Source: Pseudomonadota bacterium
GTDB lineage: Bacteria > Pseudomonadota > Gammaproteobacteria > Acidiferrobacterales > Acidiferrobacteraceae
Reading direction: 5' to 3'
Length of the DNA stretch: 6,419 nt
Assembly (NCBI GenBank): GCA_021795255.1
Contig: JAJYPQ010000242.1
Span: 1-6,419, forward strand
The notes below the pieces were generated by a model, which saw only the letters and a program-made list of their open reading frames with translations, was not told the DNA's origin and made no database searches. Positions 1 through 5,978 of this stretch are shown here, one piece after another (position 1 is the stretch's first letter; every line of letters starts with the position of its first letter). Both the position numbers and the translations under genes were made by a program.

Positions 1-8
1 TGAGTTCC

Positions 9-446
9 ATGACTAAACGCGCAACCTCCTCGGAACAGGATTCGCTTAAGGTGTCCTCGGACGCCACAGCGAAGCTCAAGACCTATTGTAAGGATATTGA
101 CCGCTGGCCGGAAAGCTGGGCGGGCTTCCCCGATCTGGATGTGCCGGTGGGTGAACGGATTGTGGCGGAGATGAAGCCTCTTCTCCTGGCCTTGATCGCG
201 GAGCGGCGAACGAAGAAGACGGTGAAGAAATACGCGGATTATCTCTGGATCTTGGGTGGCGAGATCATCCGCCGGACCCACTTCGAGGAGCGCGACCGGC
301 GACTATCCGGTCGCGCCCTTATTCTCAAATACATTCACGCGCAGGGTGGTCCTCTGTGGAACGATGCGCGCTATGTGCGCGAGCATGAGGCCTACGACGC
401 CGCGTGTGCCCGTCTATGCCGGTTCCTGACAGGCTCCGAGCCCTAA
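9..446 (+). CDS. Conserved-looking hypothetical protein, 145 aa
   Basis: I do not recognise a named family. The protein is soluble, charged and probably mostly helical, with no signal peptide or membrane segment. A polar N-terminus (residues 1-22) leads into a Trp/Pro-rich stretch (DRWPESW at 31-37, then GFPDLDVPVGER at 39-50) and a helical region 51-90. Residues 66-84 (RRTKKTVKKYADYLWILGG) loosely resemble the SAM-like core-binding domain of tyrosine recombinases, but no catalytic domain follows. The ATG at 9 is the first start in the frame. A TGA at bases 1-3 could be the stop of an upstream gene 5 bases away, so this may be the last gene of an operon entering from the left. It converges on the nuclease gene with a 10-base gap. 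Balanced codon use and the sensible amino-acid composition suggest a real gene. Function unknown. Confidence 0.65.
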   Translation: MTKRATSSEQDSLKVSSDATAKLKTYCKDIDRWPESWAGFPDLDVPVGERIVAEMKPLLLALIAERRTKKTVKKYADYLWILGGEIIRRTHFEERDRRLSGRALILKYIHAQGGPLWNDARYVREHEAYDAACARLCRFLTGSEP

Positions 447-456
447 ATTACACCCA

Positions 457-1185
457 CTAATTCCGCTGAGGAGCCAGAATACTTAAAGGGTATTCCGGAC
501 CGTCCCCATAACAATACCCCAGAAAGGGACAGGGGTAGGGATCCTCACAGTGATCGGTGAGCGGCGGCTTGGGGCCCGCGAGCAGGGTCTGGGCCTCTTG
601 GACCCAGCGGGGAACAGCCGTTAAGAGCGAAGCGATATCTTTTGTCAGATCCTCTTTCGCAAAGAGGCGATTCACGCGGCCATGTGACAGGACCTCGTGG
701 TAACAGCCATTCCCGGGATACACAAAGGTGTTATCGACGTACTGCAGCACACTGCGGCGAATCGGGACCCCGGCCTGCTGAAAGGCATAGGTCTGGATGG
801 CCACATCATCCCGGTAATGATCCTTCACGCCGGTGGACGCCTTCACCTCGATGAGATCCCATGTCTTGGTGACGGGTTTTAGGATATCGGCCCGCACCAG
901 GAGATCTTTGTAGGCGACCGTCGCCTCAAAGAGCGGCTGACGGAGCGTGGACTGCAAGGCCTCTGTGGTCTCCTGAAGGGCGAGTGATAAGGGTCCCTCG
1001 GGGGCAATAAGCCGCCCTCCGACGTGCAGATCACGCGCCACGGCGCCTACCTGATGGCCGATGGTAAAGGCCGCCGTCGTCGCATCAGACTCCTCGGCAC
1101 AATCCGGCTCATGCACCGAGAGCCAGAGCCGGCGCGGACATTGGCGATAGGCCATGAGTTTCGATTTCGATAAGCCGTAGCTCAT
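457..1185 (-). CDS. Cas4/RecB-like PD-(D/E)XK nuclease, short form of the DUF2779 protein N-terminal half
   Basis: Predicted Mg2+-dependent DNA nuclease with an Fe-S cluster. Visible motifs: N-terminal Cys16 in YRQCPRRLW, the GHQVG motif with His44, Asp100 (VRAD), Glu113-x-Lys115 (IEVKAS) and Gln131-x-Tyr133 in the following helix. These match the RecB-family active site H...D...ExK...Q. Cys213, Cys219 and Cys225, with Cys16, give the one-plus-three Fe-S cysteine pattern known from Cas4 and AddB. The KDHYRDDVAIQTY region is typical of the nuclease half of DUF2779 proteins (from family memory, about 500 aa or more), where a DUF2779 domain follows the last cysteines. Here translation stops 17 residues after Cys225, so that half is missing. 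A purine-rich ribosome site (GGGGAG, six bases ahead) supports the ATG at 1185. It is third in the cassette, 97 bases after the ATPase gene. It could also be an independent Cas4-like protein and not a truncation. Confidence 0.85.
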   Translation of the reverse strand: MSYGLSKSKLMAYRQCPRRLWLSVHEPDCAEESDATTAAFTIGHQVGAVARDLHVGGRLIAPEGPLSLALQETTEALQSTLRQPLFEATVAYKDLLVRADILKPVTKTWDLIEVKASTGVKDHYRDDVAIQTYAFQQAGVPIRRSVLQYVDNTFVYPGNGCYHEVLSHGRVNRLFAKEDLTKDIASLLTAVPRWVQEAQTLLAGPKPPLTDHCEDPYPCPFLGYCYGDGPEYPLSILAPQRN

Positions 1186-1282
1186 AACCCTCTCCCCTCT
1201 CTTCCCAGAAGGATCTCACTCAATCCGGCCCGAACGCGACCCGATCGATGAGCGCGCAGAGGCCGCACACCACAGTCAGACA

Positions 1283-3406
1283 TCACGACAACGCCGCCGT
1301 AAAACCCATGGCGCGGCTCTCCTTGCGATAGCGGACACGCCACGCCCCGGCAACTGCGTCCACGAAAGCCGCCGCCGTCAATATCCCTTGAAGGCGCAGC
1401 CCCTTCACGACCGCCGCCACGTCACCTACGGTCAGCCCCTCGCAGCCATCCAGGATCTGACGTTCCGAGACCGACAAGACGGCGGGTATTCCGTGGTCGG
1501 CGAGCACGCGGATCATCAGCGTGCGCCTTTGCACAAGACTCAGGGGCTCGAAGGTCAGCGTGCGATCGAACCGCCGGAAGACGGCATCGTCGAGATCATC
1601 GAGGGCATTGGTGGTGGCGATGAAGATCCCATCGAATTCTTCCATCTGCGTCAGCATCTCGTTCACCTGAGTGACCTCCCAGCTATGGTGGGCGTGCGCG
1701 CGGTTACGCAAAAACGAATCGCATTCATCCAGTAAAAGGATGGCGTCTTGCGTACGGGCACGCGCAAACATCTGACTGATGTGCCGTTCGGCCATACCGA
1801 CATAAGGATCGAGGAGGTCGGAGGCCCGATAGCTCACAAACGGGCGCCCGAGGGTGGTTGCGACATGCCGCGCCCAGGCGCTCTTGCCGGTCCCCGGGGC
1901 CCCGGCACAGAGCAGTCGGGCGCTGCCTGTCGCCTGAATGCCGGCGAGTAAAGCCGGGAGATCGCAGTCGGCCGAAAGGTACTCGAGATCATAGGCCAGC
2001 GGCGACGAGAACGGACTGGGCAATCGGGCCTGCCCCAAGATCGTCAAAAGGCCATTTAAGGTCTCCTCGCAAAAGGCGGCACGCATATCACGATCGGGTC
2101 GGTCGGCGATGGCTGTGGTCTTTGCGGCCTGGGCGAGCACACCCGGCACCAAGGTCTCGTGACGGGCAATGCGCGCGGCCAACGGATGATCACCTAACCC
2201 TAAAGGTGACAAGTATTCCGCCACCAGACGGGCGCGCACGGCCGGCGGCGGAGGCGGGATCTCACAGGCGAGACTAAAGCGTCGCAACAGCGCCGGATCG
2301 ATACCCTCGATACTATTGGTAATCCAGAGAGTCGGTGCGGCCGCCTGCTCCAAGAGATCCACGGAATAACCCTTGCCAGGCCCCGTCCGGGACCTGAGCC
2401 CCGGAAACTCGTACTCTTCCCGAAAATAGTCCTCGATCTCATCGAACAAGACGATCGTGCGTCCCGCCGCCGCCCCCAGATGGGCAACCAGACGCAGCGC
2501 CTTCACCCGCCCATCGCGCGAGAGCCCGTCACCATCTTCATCCATCACCGCAACCTCGAGGAGCCGCGCCTTAAGATCCGCGGCCAGCGCCCGGGCCAAG
2601 GCCGTCTTGCCCGTCCCAGGTGGTCCATAAAGGAGAATATTGACGCCCTTGTGACCATAGCTTGCCTGGTCCAGAAGCGGTCGCATGAGGGTAATGACGC
2701 CCGCCAGATGCGCAAAATCCGCCAGCGCGCGCGGCTCGCAGGTGGCAGGCTTCACATAGCGGGCCAATAAGGTGGCCGCACAGAGATCGGGCTCCAAAAG
2801 CCGCGAGAAGAGATTCGGCACAGTCTCTAGCCAATCATCGAGATCCCGTCCCACTCCCGAACTCTCCACACCGACGAGGCCTGCTGTCACGAGCACCGAT
2901 GTCCGCGTGAGTGCCGCCCCCACGGCCTCGGGTGCTACCTTCAGGCAGATCGCGATCAAGTCGATCAACTCGCTGCGATTACGCACCCGTCCGAAATAGG
3001 CGGCCCCTCGCTGAAAAGCCCCCCGGTGCTTGGCCACCGCCGCCAATACGAGAAGCGCTTGCTCCATCTCACTCAAACTCAAATCGGCGGCCAGGGCCCG
3101 TACCGCGGGAATTTGGGGCAATGCGGTCTTTTCGGCATCGCGCAGCGCGGCCTTCAAAGCCAAAAGCAGCGCGCGTCGCGAAGAGCGACCATCCACGGCG
3201 CCCACGCCGAGCAAGGCTTGCAGGGCGGATTCCTCCGGCCCCCACTCGTCTTCGTCACAGACCCGCTCCCAGGCGCTCCCCAGACGCCGCCAGCCATCGG
3301 TCGCAAGCAGCCCGCGCAAAAGCCACAGGCGCTCCCGTTGATCGATCGCGGCATGGGGGCCCACAGCCTTGCGACGGAAGGCACGATGGATCGGGGGTTT
3401 CGTCAT
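1283..3406 (-). CDS. Tandem AAA+ ATPase (two ATPase modules), WYL-associated family
   Basis: Cytosolic two-module AAA+ motor of 707 aa, probably a hexameric remodeller of protein or nucleoprotein complexes. Residues 1-245 are a helical N-terminal region. Module 1 has Walker A GPPGTGKT (261-268), Walker B IVLFDE (318-323), sensor-1 ITN (362-364) and paired arginines 375-376. Module 2 has Walker A GAPGTGKS (502-509), Walker B ILLLDE (556-561), sensor-1 TTN (598-600) and FRRFDR (610-615). Both sites keep catalytic Glu and Arg-finger candidates, so both should hydrolyse ATP. An aromatic pore-loop motif YVG (535-537) is seen only in module 2; module 1 has an acidic DEDGDG (289-294) instead. The NEMLTQME segment and the DEDGD motif match a proteobacterial AAA family that I recall as often lying beside WYL regulators. 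The ATG is preceded by GGAG at five bases. A run of five prolines (384-388) is unusual. It follows the regulator by 137 bases. Substrate unknown. Confidence 0.9.
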   Translation of the reverse strand: MTKPPIHRAFRRKAVGPHAAIDQRERLWLLRGLLATDGWRRLGSAWERVCDEDEWGPEESALQALLGVGAVDGRSSRRALLLALKAALRDAEKTALPQIPAVRALAADLSLSEMEQALLVLAAVAKHRGAFQRGAAYFGRVRNRSELIDLIAICLKVAPEAVGAALTRTSVLVTAGLVGVESSGVGRDLDDWLETVPNLFSRLLEPDLCAATLLARYVKPATCEPRALADFAHLAGVITLMRPLLDQASYGHKGVNILLYGPPGTGKTALARALAADLKARLLEVAVMDEDGDGLSRDGRVKALRLVAHLGAAAGRTIVLFDEIEDYFREEYEFPGLRSRTGPGKGYSVDLLEQAAAPTLWITNSIEGIDPALLRRFSLACEIPPPPPAVRARLVAEYLSPLGLGDHPLAARIARHETLVPGVLAQAAKTTAIADRPDRDMRAAFCEETLNGLLTILGQARLPSPFSSPLAYDLEYLSADCDLPALLAGIQATGSARLLCAGAPGTGKSAWARHVATTLGRPFVSYRASDLLDPYVGMAERHISQMFARARTQDAILLLDECDSFLRNRAHAHHSWEVTQVNEMLTQMEEFDGIFIATTNALDDLDDAVFRRFDRTLTFEPLSLVQRRTLMIRVLADHGIPAVLSVSERQILDGCEGLTVGDVAAVVKGLRLQGILTAAAFVDAVAGAWRVRYRKESRAMGFTAALS

Positions 3407-3543
3407 AGAGGCTCCGGGGTCAGTAGGAAACAGACCCGTATAATACGACCGTCTTGCGTCAAAATGTGTCGCACAGAGATCTCACCGCCATCGCCCCTAT
3501 GACAGAAAAGACTCGTCTGAGATACTCGCAGAAGCGCGCTATT

Positions 3544-4590
3544 TTAGGGGGTACGGCGCCTTTGCGATCGCTTTTCATAGGGACTCAAGGCCGTACGTAA
3601 TGCCTCTCTTGCCCACCGCCGCAAACGGGCGGGGGCCATCACTTCGATGTCCGCCCCTTGGCTCAAGATCCAGGCGCGCAAAGCGAAACTGTCGGTGACG
3701 GTTGCCGTCACGATGGAGGTCTCGGCTTCATCCTGAATCACCTGGTCGGTCGCCAGAGGGGCTTCCGTGAGATAAAGCGCCGCAACCGAGGACACCCGTA
3801 GAGTCAATCGCAAAGGGTCGGTGGCCACTGGGATATGAAAGGCGCCGCTTGCCACATAGGTATCGAGATCGAAGTCATCGGGCCGATACGCTCGAGATGT
3901 GTTCAGGGCGGCCTGTGTCATGCGGTGCAAGGCATAATGACGTGGGTCGCGATAGTCCCAGGCGGTCGCCACCAGATAATACGCGCCATCGGAACGAACC
4001 AAGCCCAGAGGATGCAAGAGCTGTTCAGAGGATACCTCTTGGCCGACCCCGCGGTAGTGGACCGTCAACGTGCACCCGCGAAAGAGCGCCTCGCACACCG
4101 CCTGTAAAATCGCCGCCACGACCTGCGGGGCGCGTCCTGGCCGACGTAAATCGAGCACACGCACGGCATCCCGCCAACGCGAGAGGCGGGATGGACCGGC
4201 TTGCGCCAAGACCCCGCGGGCCTCGGTAAAAAACGACAACAGAGTCTTATGTAAGGTCGGTGGCAGAGTCTCGCCGCCATGCATCTCTAACAACACAAAA
4301 GCCACCGCCTGCGCGTCGCTTAAGCGATAGCGGCTATCGGGATGACCTTTACCGACCCATGATATCCCATAGGGTTTGGCACGACGATCCACATTGATGG
4401 CTTTTGCGAATACCGCTTCGAGGGTCGTGATATCGCGTTCGAGGGTGCGGCGCGTAAGACCTTTCAGGGCATCCGTACCGGCACCGGTCGATGCCAAGTA
4501 CGCCAGAAGTTCGGGGATGGTTATCCGCCGAGGAGAGGGTGGAATGGCACGCAATACATGCCATTGGCGCTCAATGGTCTCAGCGGGCAT
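3544..4590 (-). CDS. WYL-domain transcriptional regulator (wHTH-WYL-WCX)
   Basis: DNA-binding regulator of 348 aa, probably ligand-controlled and dimeric. An N-terminal winged helix-turn-helix (about 5-80) contains TRRTLERDITTLE (46-58), the usual recognition-helix pattern of this family. The WYL domain spans about 170-235, with HPLGL (193-197), the name motif as YYL (204-206, Tyr replacing Trp) and HRM with Arg223, one of the conserved ligand-pocket basic residues. A WCX-like C-terminal domain follows (about 256-331). The ATG at 4590 was chosen because AGAGGA lies ten bases ahead. An in-frame GTG at 4647 would add 19 residues but has no clear ribosome site and its extension is unlike a family N-terminus. 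First gene of the minus-strand cassette, so probably its regulator. WYL proteins such as BrxR and CapW control defence operons, and others (PafBC) respond to DNA damage. The ligand is unknown. Confidence 0.9.
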   Translation of the reverse strand: MPAETIERQWHVLRAIPPSPRRITIPELLAYLASTGAGTDALKGLTRRTLERDITTLEAVFAKAINVDRRAKPYGISWVGKGHPDSRYRLSDAQAVAFVLLEMHGGETLPPTLHKTLLSFFTEARGVLAQAGPSRLSRWRDAVRVLDLRRPGRAPQVVAAILQAVCEALFRGCTLTVHYRGVGQEVSSEQLLHPLGLVRSDGAYYLVATAWDYRDPRHYALHRMTQAALNTSRAYRPDDFDLDTYVASGAFHIPVATDPLRLTLRVSSVAALYLTEAPLATDQVIQDEAETSIVTATVTDSFALRAWILSQGADIEVMAPARLRRWAREALRTALSPYEKRSQRRRTP

Positions 4591-4650
4591 ATATGTGGGT
4601 TCCTCTCGCCATTGTCCGCGACCGTCACCTTCTGGTAGGCGGGGCACGGA

Positions 4651-4679
4651 TTTCAGATAGTGATCTACGGCGGCTGAAA
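4651..4679. promoter_or_regulatory. Inverted repeat TTTCAG-N17-CTGAAA upstream of the WYL gene
   Basis: A perfect 6-bp inverted repeat (4651-4656 and 4674-4679) with half-site centres 23 bp apart, about two helical turns, 61-89 bases before the regulator's ATG. This is the spacing expected for a dimeric operator, and WYL regulators of the BrxR/CapW type bind inverted repeats at their own promoters. No convincing -35/-10 pair sits beside it, and a 6-bp repeat can arise by chance. Confidence 0.3.
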
Positions 4680-4726
4680 CGCGATCTGTGAATACGCGGC
4701 CCCGCCCCTCTTTATGCCCACCACCC

Positions 4727-4758
4727 GGTGCCCACTCAACGCACCACTGCCGGGCACC
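4727..4758. promoter_or_regulatory. Inverted repeat GGTGCCC-N18-GGGCACC
   Basis: A perfect 7-bp inverted repeat (4727-4733 and 4752-4758) whose right half overlaps the first two bases of the 58-bp repeat A. It lies about 140-170 bases upstream of the regulator. It could be a second operator or a stem-loop bordering the repeat region. No counterpart is seen beside repeat B. Confidence 0.3.
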
Positions 4759-4814
4759 AATATAGCACTCCCTTTTGGCTAGCGCGCCAAGACAGCACGC
4801 CCTTGTCGGCCTTT
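4757..4814. repeat. 58-bp direct repeat, copy A
   Basis: Aligns without gaps to 5247-5304 with 44 of 58 bases identical. Both ends are fully conserved: CCAATATA at the left and TTGTCGGCCTTT at the right. Most differences are transitions. On the minus strand the left end reads TGCTATATT, an extended -10-like sequence pointing toward the WYL gene, about 170 bases before its ATG, but there is no good -35. The copy lies 30 bases before GTTCG array A. Confidence 0.75.
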
Positions 4815-4844
4815 AGTGACGAAGATCCCTGGGGGGGGTGTGCG

Positions 4845-4931
4845 CGAACCGTTCGTATGCGTTCGTCTGTGTTCAGAAGCGTTCGCGAACCGTTCGGTGG
4901 CATTCGCGAACGCGGACGAACGCTTACGAAC
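4845..4931. repeat. GTTCG/CGAAC palindromic array A (about 10-bp period)
   Basis: GTTCG or one-mismatch forms start at 4851, 4861, 4871, 4881, 4892 and 4902. The complement CGAAC starts at 4845, 4886, 4907, 4917 and 4927. Spacing is 10-11 bases, close to a DNA helical turn. The outer 24-base arms, 4851-4874 and 4908-4931, pair at 21 of 24 positions, with two of the three exceptions G-U wobbles in RNA. The centre holds the perfect palindrome GTTCGCGAAC (4881-4890). A 10-bp period is incompatible with a protein repeat. There are no CRISPR-like spacers. Confidence 0.85.
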
Positions 4932-4942
4932 CCCCTTTTTTT
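4851..4942 (+). terminator. Long hairpin followed by T7, terminator-like on the plus strand
   Basis: The 24-base arms of array A close a long stem that is followed by four further C (4932-4935) and seven T (4936-4942), the layout of a Rho-independent terminator. The stem is far longer than usual and there is no obvious plus-strand gene just upstream. It would either end an unseen RNA starting right of the WYL gene or be a by-product of the palindromic array. Confidence 0.35.
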
Positions 4943-4992
4943 GGGAGGCCCCGCACTCCCTGGGGTACCCCTAGAGACAGGTACCTCTGGGG
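4943..4992. other. Cluster of overlapping short inverted repeats (GGGAG/CTCCC, GGGGTACCCC, CCCCTAGAG/CTCTGGGG)
   Basis: Three nested or adjacent palindromes follow the T7 run. GGGAG (4943-4947) pairs with CTCCC (4956-4960) across an 8-base loop. GGGGTACCCC (4962-4971) is a perfect palindrome. CCCCTAGAG (4968-4976) pairs with CTCTGGGG (4985-4992) apart from one bulged T. The last two overlap, so they are alternative folds. GGTACC occurs twice, at 4964 and 4980. Role unknown. Confidence 0.5.
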
Positions 4993-5097
4993 TTAATAAG
5001 AGAAGAGTCGTCAGGCGATGGCCGCCATCCCGGCGCCGATGAGCTCTCCCGCCACAAAATGAGGCAGAGTCGGGCTCAATACACGCACGTCGACCCC

Positions 5098-5160
5098 GTT
5101 CGAGATGTTCGCGAACCGTTCGTACGCATTCAGTGGCGTTCGCGAACGCGGGCGAACGCC
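5098..5160. repeat. GTTCG/CGAAC palindromic array B
   Basis: GTTCG starts at 5098, 5107, 5118 and 5138, with a degenerate ATTCA at 5128. CGAAC starts at 5112, 5143 and 5153. The 16 bases at 5107-5122 are identical to 4881-4896 in array A, and the 27 bases 5133-5159 match 4897-4923 at 25 positions. In array A these two blocks touch; here 10 bases (5123-5132) lie between them, exactly one repeat unit. GTTCGCGAAC occurs twice (5107-5116 and 5138-5147). Confidence 0.8.
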
Positions 5161-5211
5161 TGAGCCCCGGTTCCCCATCACACCCGCGACCCCTGCAATG
5201 CGTGACCAAAT

Positions 5212-5242
5212 CTTGGCAGCCCACGACCGCGCCGCAGCCAAG
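5212..5242. other. Stem-loop CTTGGC/GCCAAG
   Basis: A perfect 6-bp inverted repeat (5212-5217 and 5237-5242), extended by GC/GC after one A-A mismatch, with a 13-base loop. It lies just before 58-bp repeat B and has no equivalent beside copy A. It may be an operator or part of a folded RNA. Confidence 0.3.
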
Positions 5243-5246
5243 CTAC

Positions 5247-5304
5247 CCAATATAATACTCACCTCTGACTAACGCGCCGACGCGACACTCCGTTGTCGGC
5301 CTTT
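5247..5304. repeat. 58-bp direct repeat, copy B
   Basis: Same orientation as copy A (4757-4814), 490 bases away, 44 of 58 identical, no gaps. On the plus strand it contains a perfect TATAAT (5251-5256) without a recognisable -35. Its right end forms a small terminator-like hairpin that copy A does not keep intact. It lies 86 bases after array B, so the two 58-bp copies bracket the two arrays. Confidence 0.75.
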
Positions 5305-5306
5305 TT
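5276..5306 (+). terminator. Possible Rho-independent terminator GCCGAC/GTCGGC + T5
   Basis: GCCGAC (5276-5281) pairs with GTCGGC (5295-5300) and is followed by C and five T (5302-5306). The loop is 13 bases and the stem only 6 bp, so it is weak. An overlapping fold, GGCCT with AGGCC flanked by GTT and AAC (5292-5319), would compete with it, an attenuator-like arrangement that may be coincidental. Confidence 0.35.
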
Positions 5307-5629
5307 CGTCATAGGCCAACATCAGGGGACCGCGTTGCACGCTCACAGTGCCCGAGGTATCGCCCTTGGGCCCTCACCTACTTGGTTGCCGCCGGCGCCG
5401 ATTGCGGTCAGCTGACGCCTTGAGGTCATAGACATACCCCGACGTTCCTCTTTGTGCGGCGTGGTCTGGGATTGCCACCGTTCGCGCCCATTTTTGGAGT
5501 GCATACCACGAGATATTTCCGTGGAATGAATACTTTGTTCATATATTCGTAGGCTCTGATCGCCCAGCGCACCAGCCCTTCTTTTCGGGACAAAACGCTT
5601 TCCCTACGGGCGTCGCTTCTATGTTACTT

Positions 5630-5659
5630 TTTCCTCTATCGCTGGCAATTCATTATAAT
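5630..5659 (+). promoter_or_regulatory. Weak sigma-70-like promoter (TATAAT at 5654-5659)
   Basis: A perfect TATAAT box with TTTCCT 18 bases upstream, which matches only three of six -35 positions. It lies in the AT-rich stretch and points toward the hairpin at 5704-5731. No coding frame starts sensibly after it, so it would make a short RNA if real. Confidence 0.25.
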
Positions 5660-5703
5660 CGCGTGCTGGACAAATCCAACTACCCATCATTTCAATCCGT
5701 TCC

Positions 5704-5731
5704 GTGTGCTAAAGTCCCTTGTATAGCACAC
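5704..5731. other. Perfect 8-bp stem-loop GTGTGCTA/TAGCACAC
   Basis: GTGTGCTA (5704-5711) and TAGCACAC (5724-5731) are exact complements with a 12-base loop. On the plus strand ATTTAAAA follows, giving a weak terminator-like look about 45 bases after the TATAAT box. It may equally be a protein-binding dyad. Confidence 0.4.
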
Positions 5732-5880
5732 ATTTAAAATGGTAACGCGGTTGTTGATCGGCGGCGTAGGTGCGCTGATTTTGACCGCGAGAAGATTGGC
5801 GCTCGCACTCCCGCGCCGTCGGGCTACTTCCTGAACGTCTGCATCCTCAAACATTGAATGGCAGTTACGAGAACCGTCCT

Positions 5881-5905
5881 GCCGCACCGAAAGCACTATT
5901 GCGGC
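5881..5905. other. Stem-loop GCCGCA/TGCGGC
   Basis: A perfect 6-bp inverted repeat (5881-5886 and 5900-5905) with a 13-base loop. It is the leftmost member of the stem-loop-rich stretch and could be chance. Confidence 0.25.
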
Positions 5906-5978
5906 CGTTCTGCGTGGCTGTGTCGACAGATGTCTGGTCTCGACAGCATTGCGGACATCGATGAAACGAATCTCCTGC

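Noticed and set aside
3437..3462. Separate promoter for the AAA+ gene (minus-strand TTGACG with TATACG or TATTAT)
   Set aside because: The spacing between the boxes is 11-14 bases, well short of the usual 16-18, so it was not listed as a promoter.
1388..3502. Plus-strand open frames opposite the AAA+ gene
   Set aside because: They are shadows of the minus-strand ATPase gene, whose full set of motifs leaves no doubt about the coding strand.
4591..4647. GTG start at 4647 for the WYL regulator
   Set aside because: There is no ribosome site ahead of it, and the ATG at 4590 has AGAGGA at ten bases and begins just before the helix-turn-helix.
4851..4931. LexA/SOS boxes
   Set aside because: GTTC units occur at N6 spacing and CGAAC-N-GTTCG at one base. 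Neither fits GAAC-N4-GTTC or GTTC-N7-GTTC, and the multiplicity is wrong for a LexA operator.
5098..5122. tRNA T-arm (GTTCGA)
   Set aside because: No acceptor or anticodon stem can be formed around it; GTTCG here belongs to the array.
4845..5160. CRISPR array
   Set aside because: Units are 10 bp with alternating orientation, without equal-length repeats and unique spacers, despite the nearby Cas4-like nuclease.
4736..5224. Minus-strand open frame of 162 codons across the arrays
   Set aside because: It reads through palindromic repeats with a 10-bp period that shifts frame at every unit, has biased composition and no domain. The openness is a by-product of the repeats.
5687..5896. IS66/IS3 OrfA relic
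   Set aside because: Only about 16 residues resemble the helix-turn-helix phrase; there is no terminal inverted repeat, no target duplication and no second transposase frame nearby.
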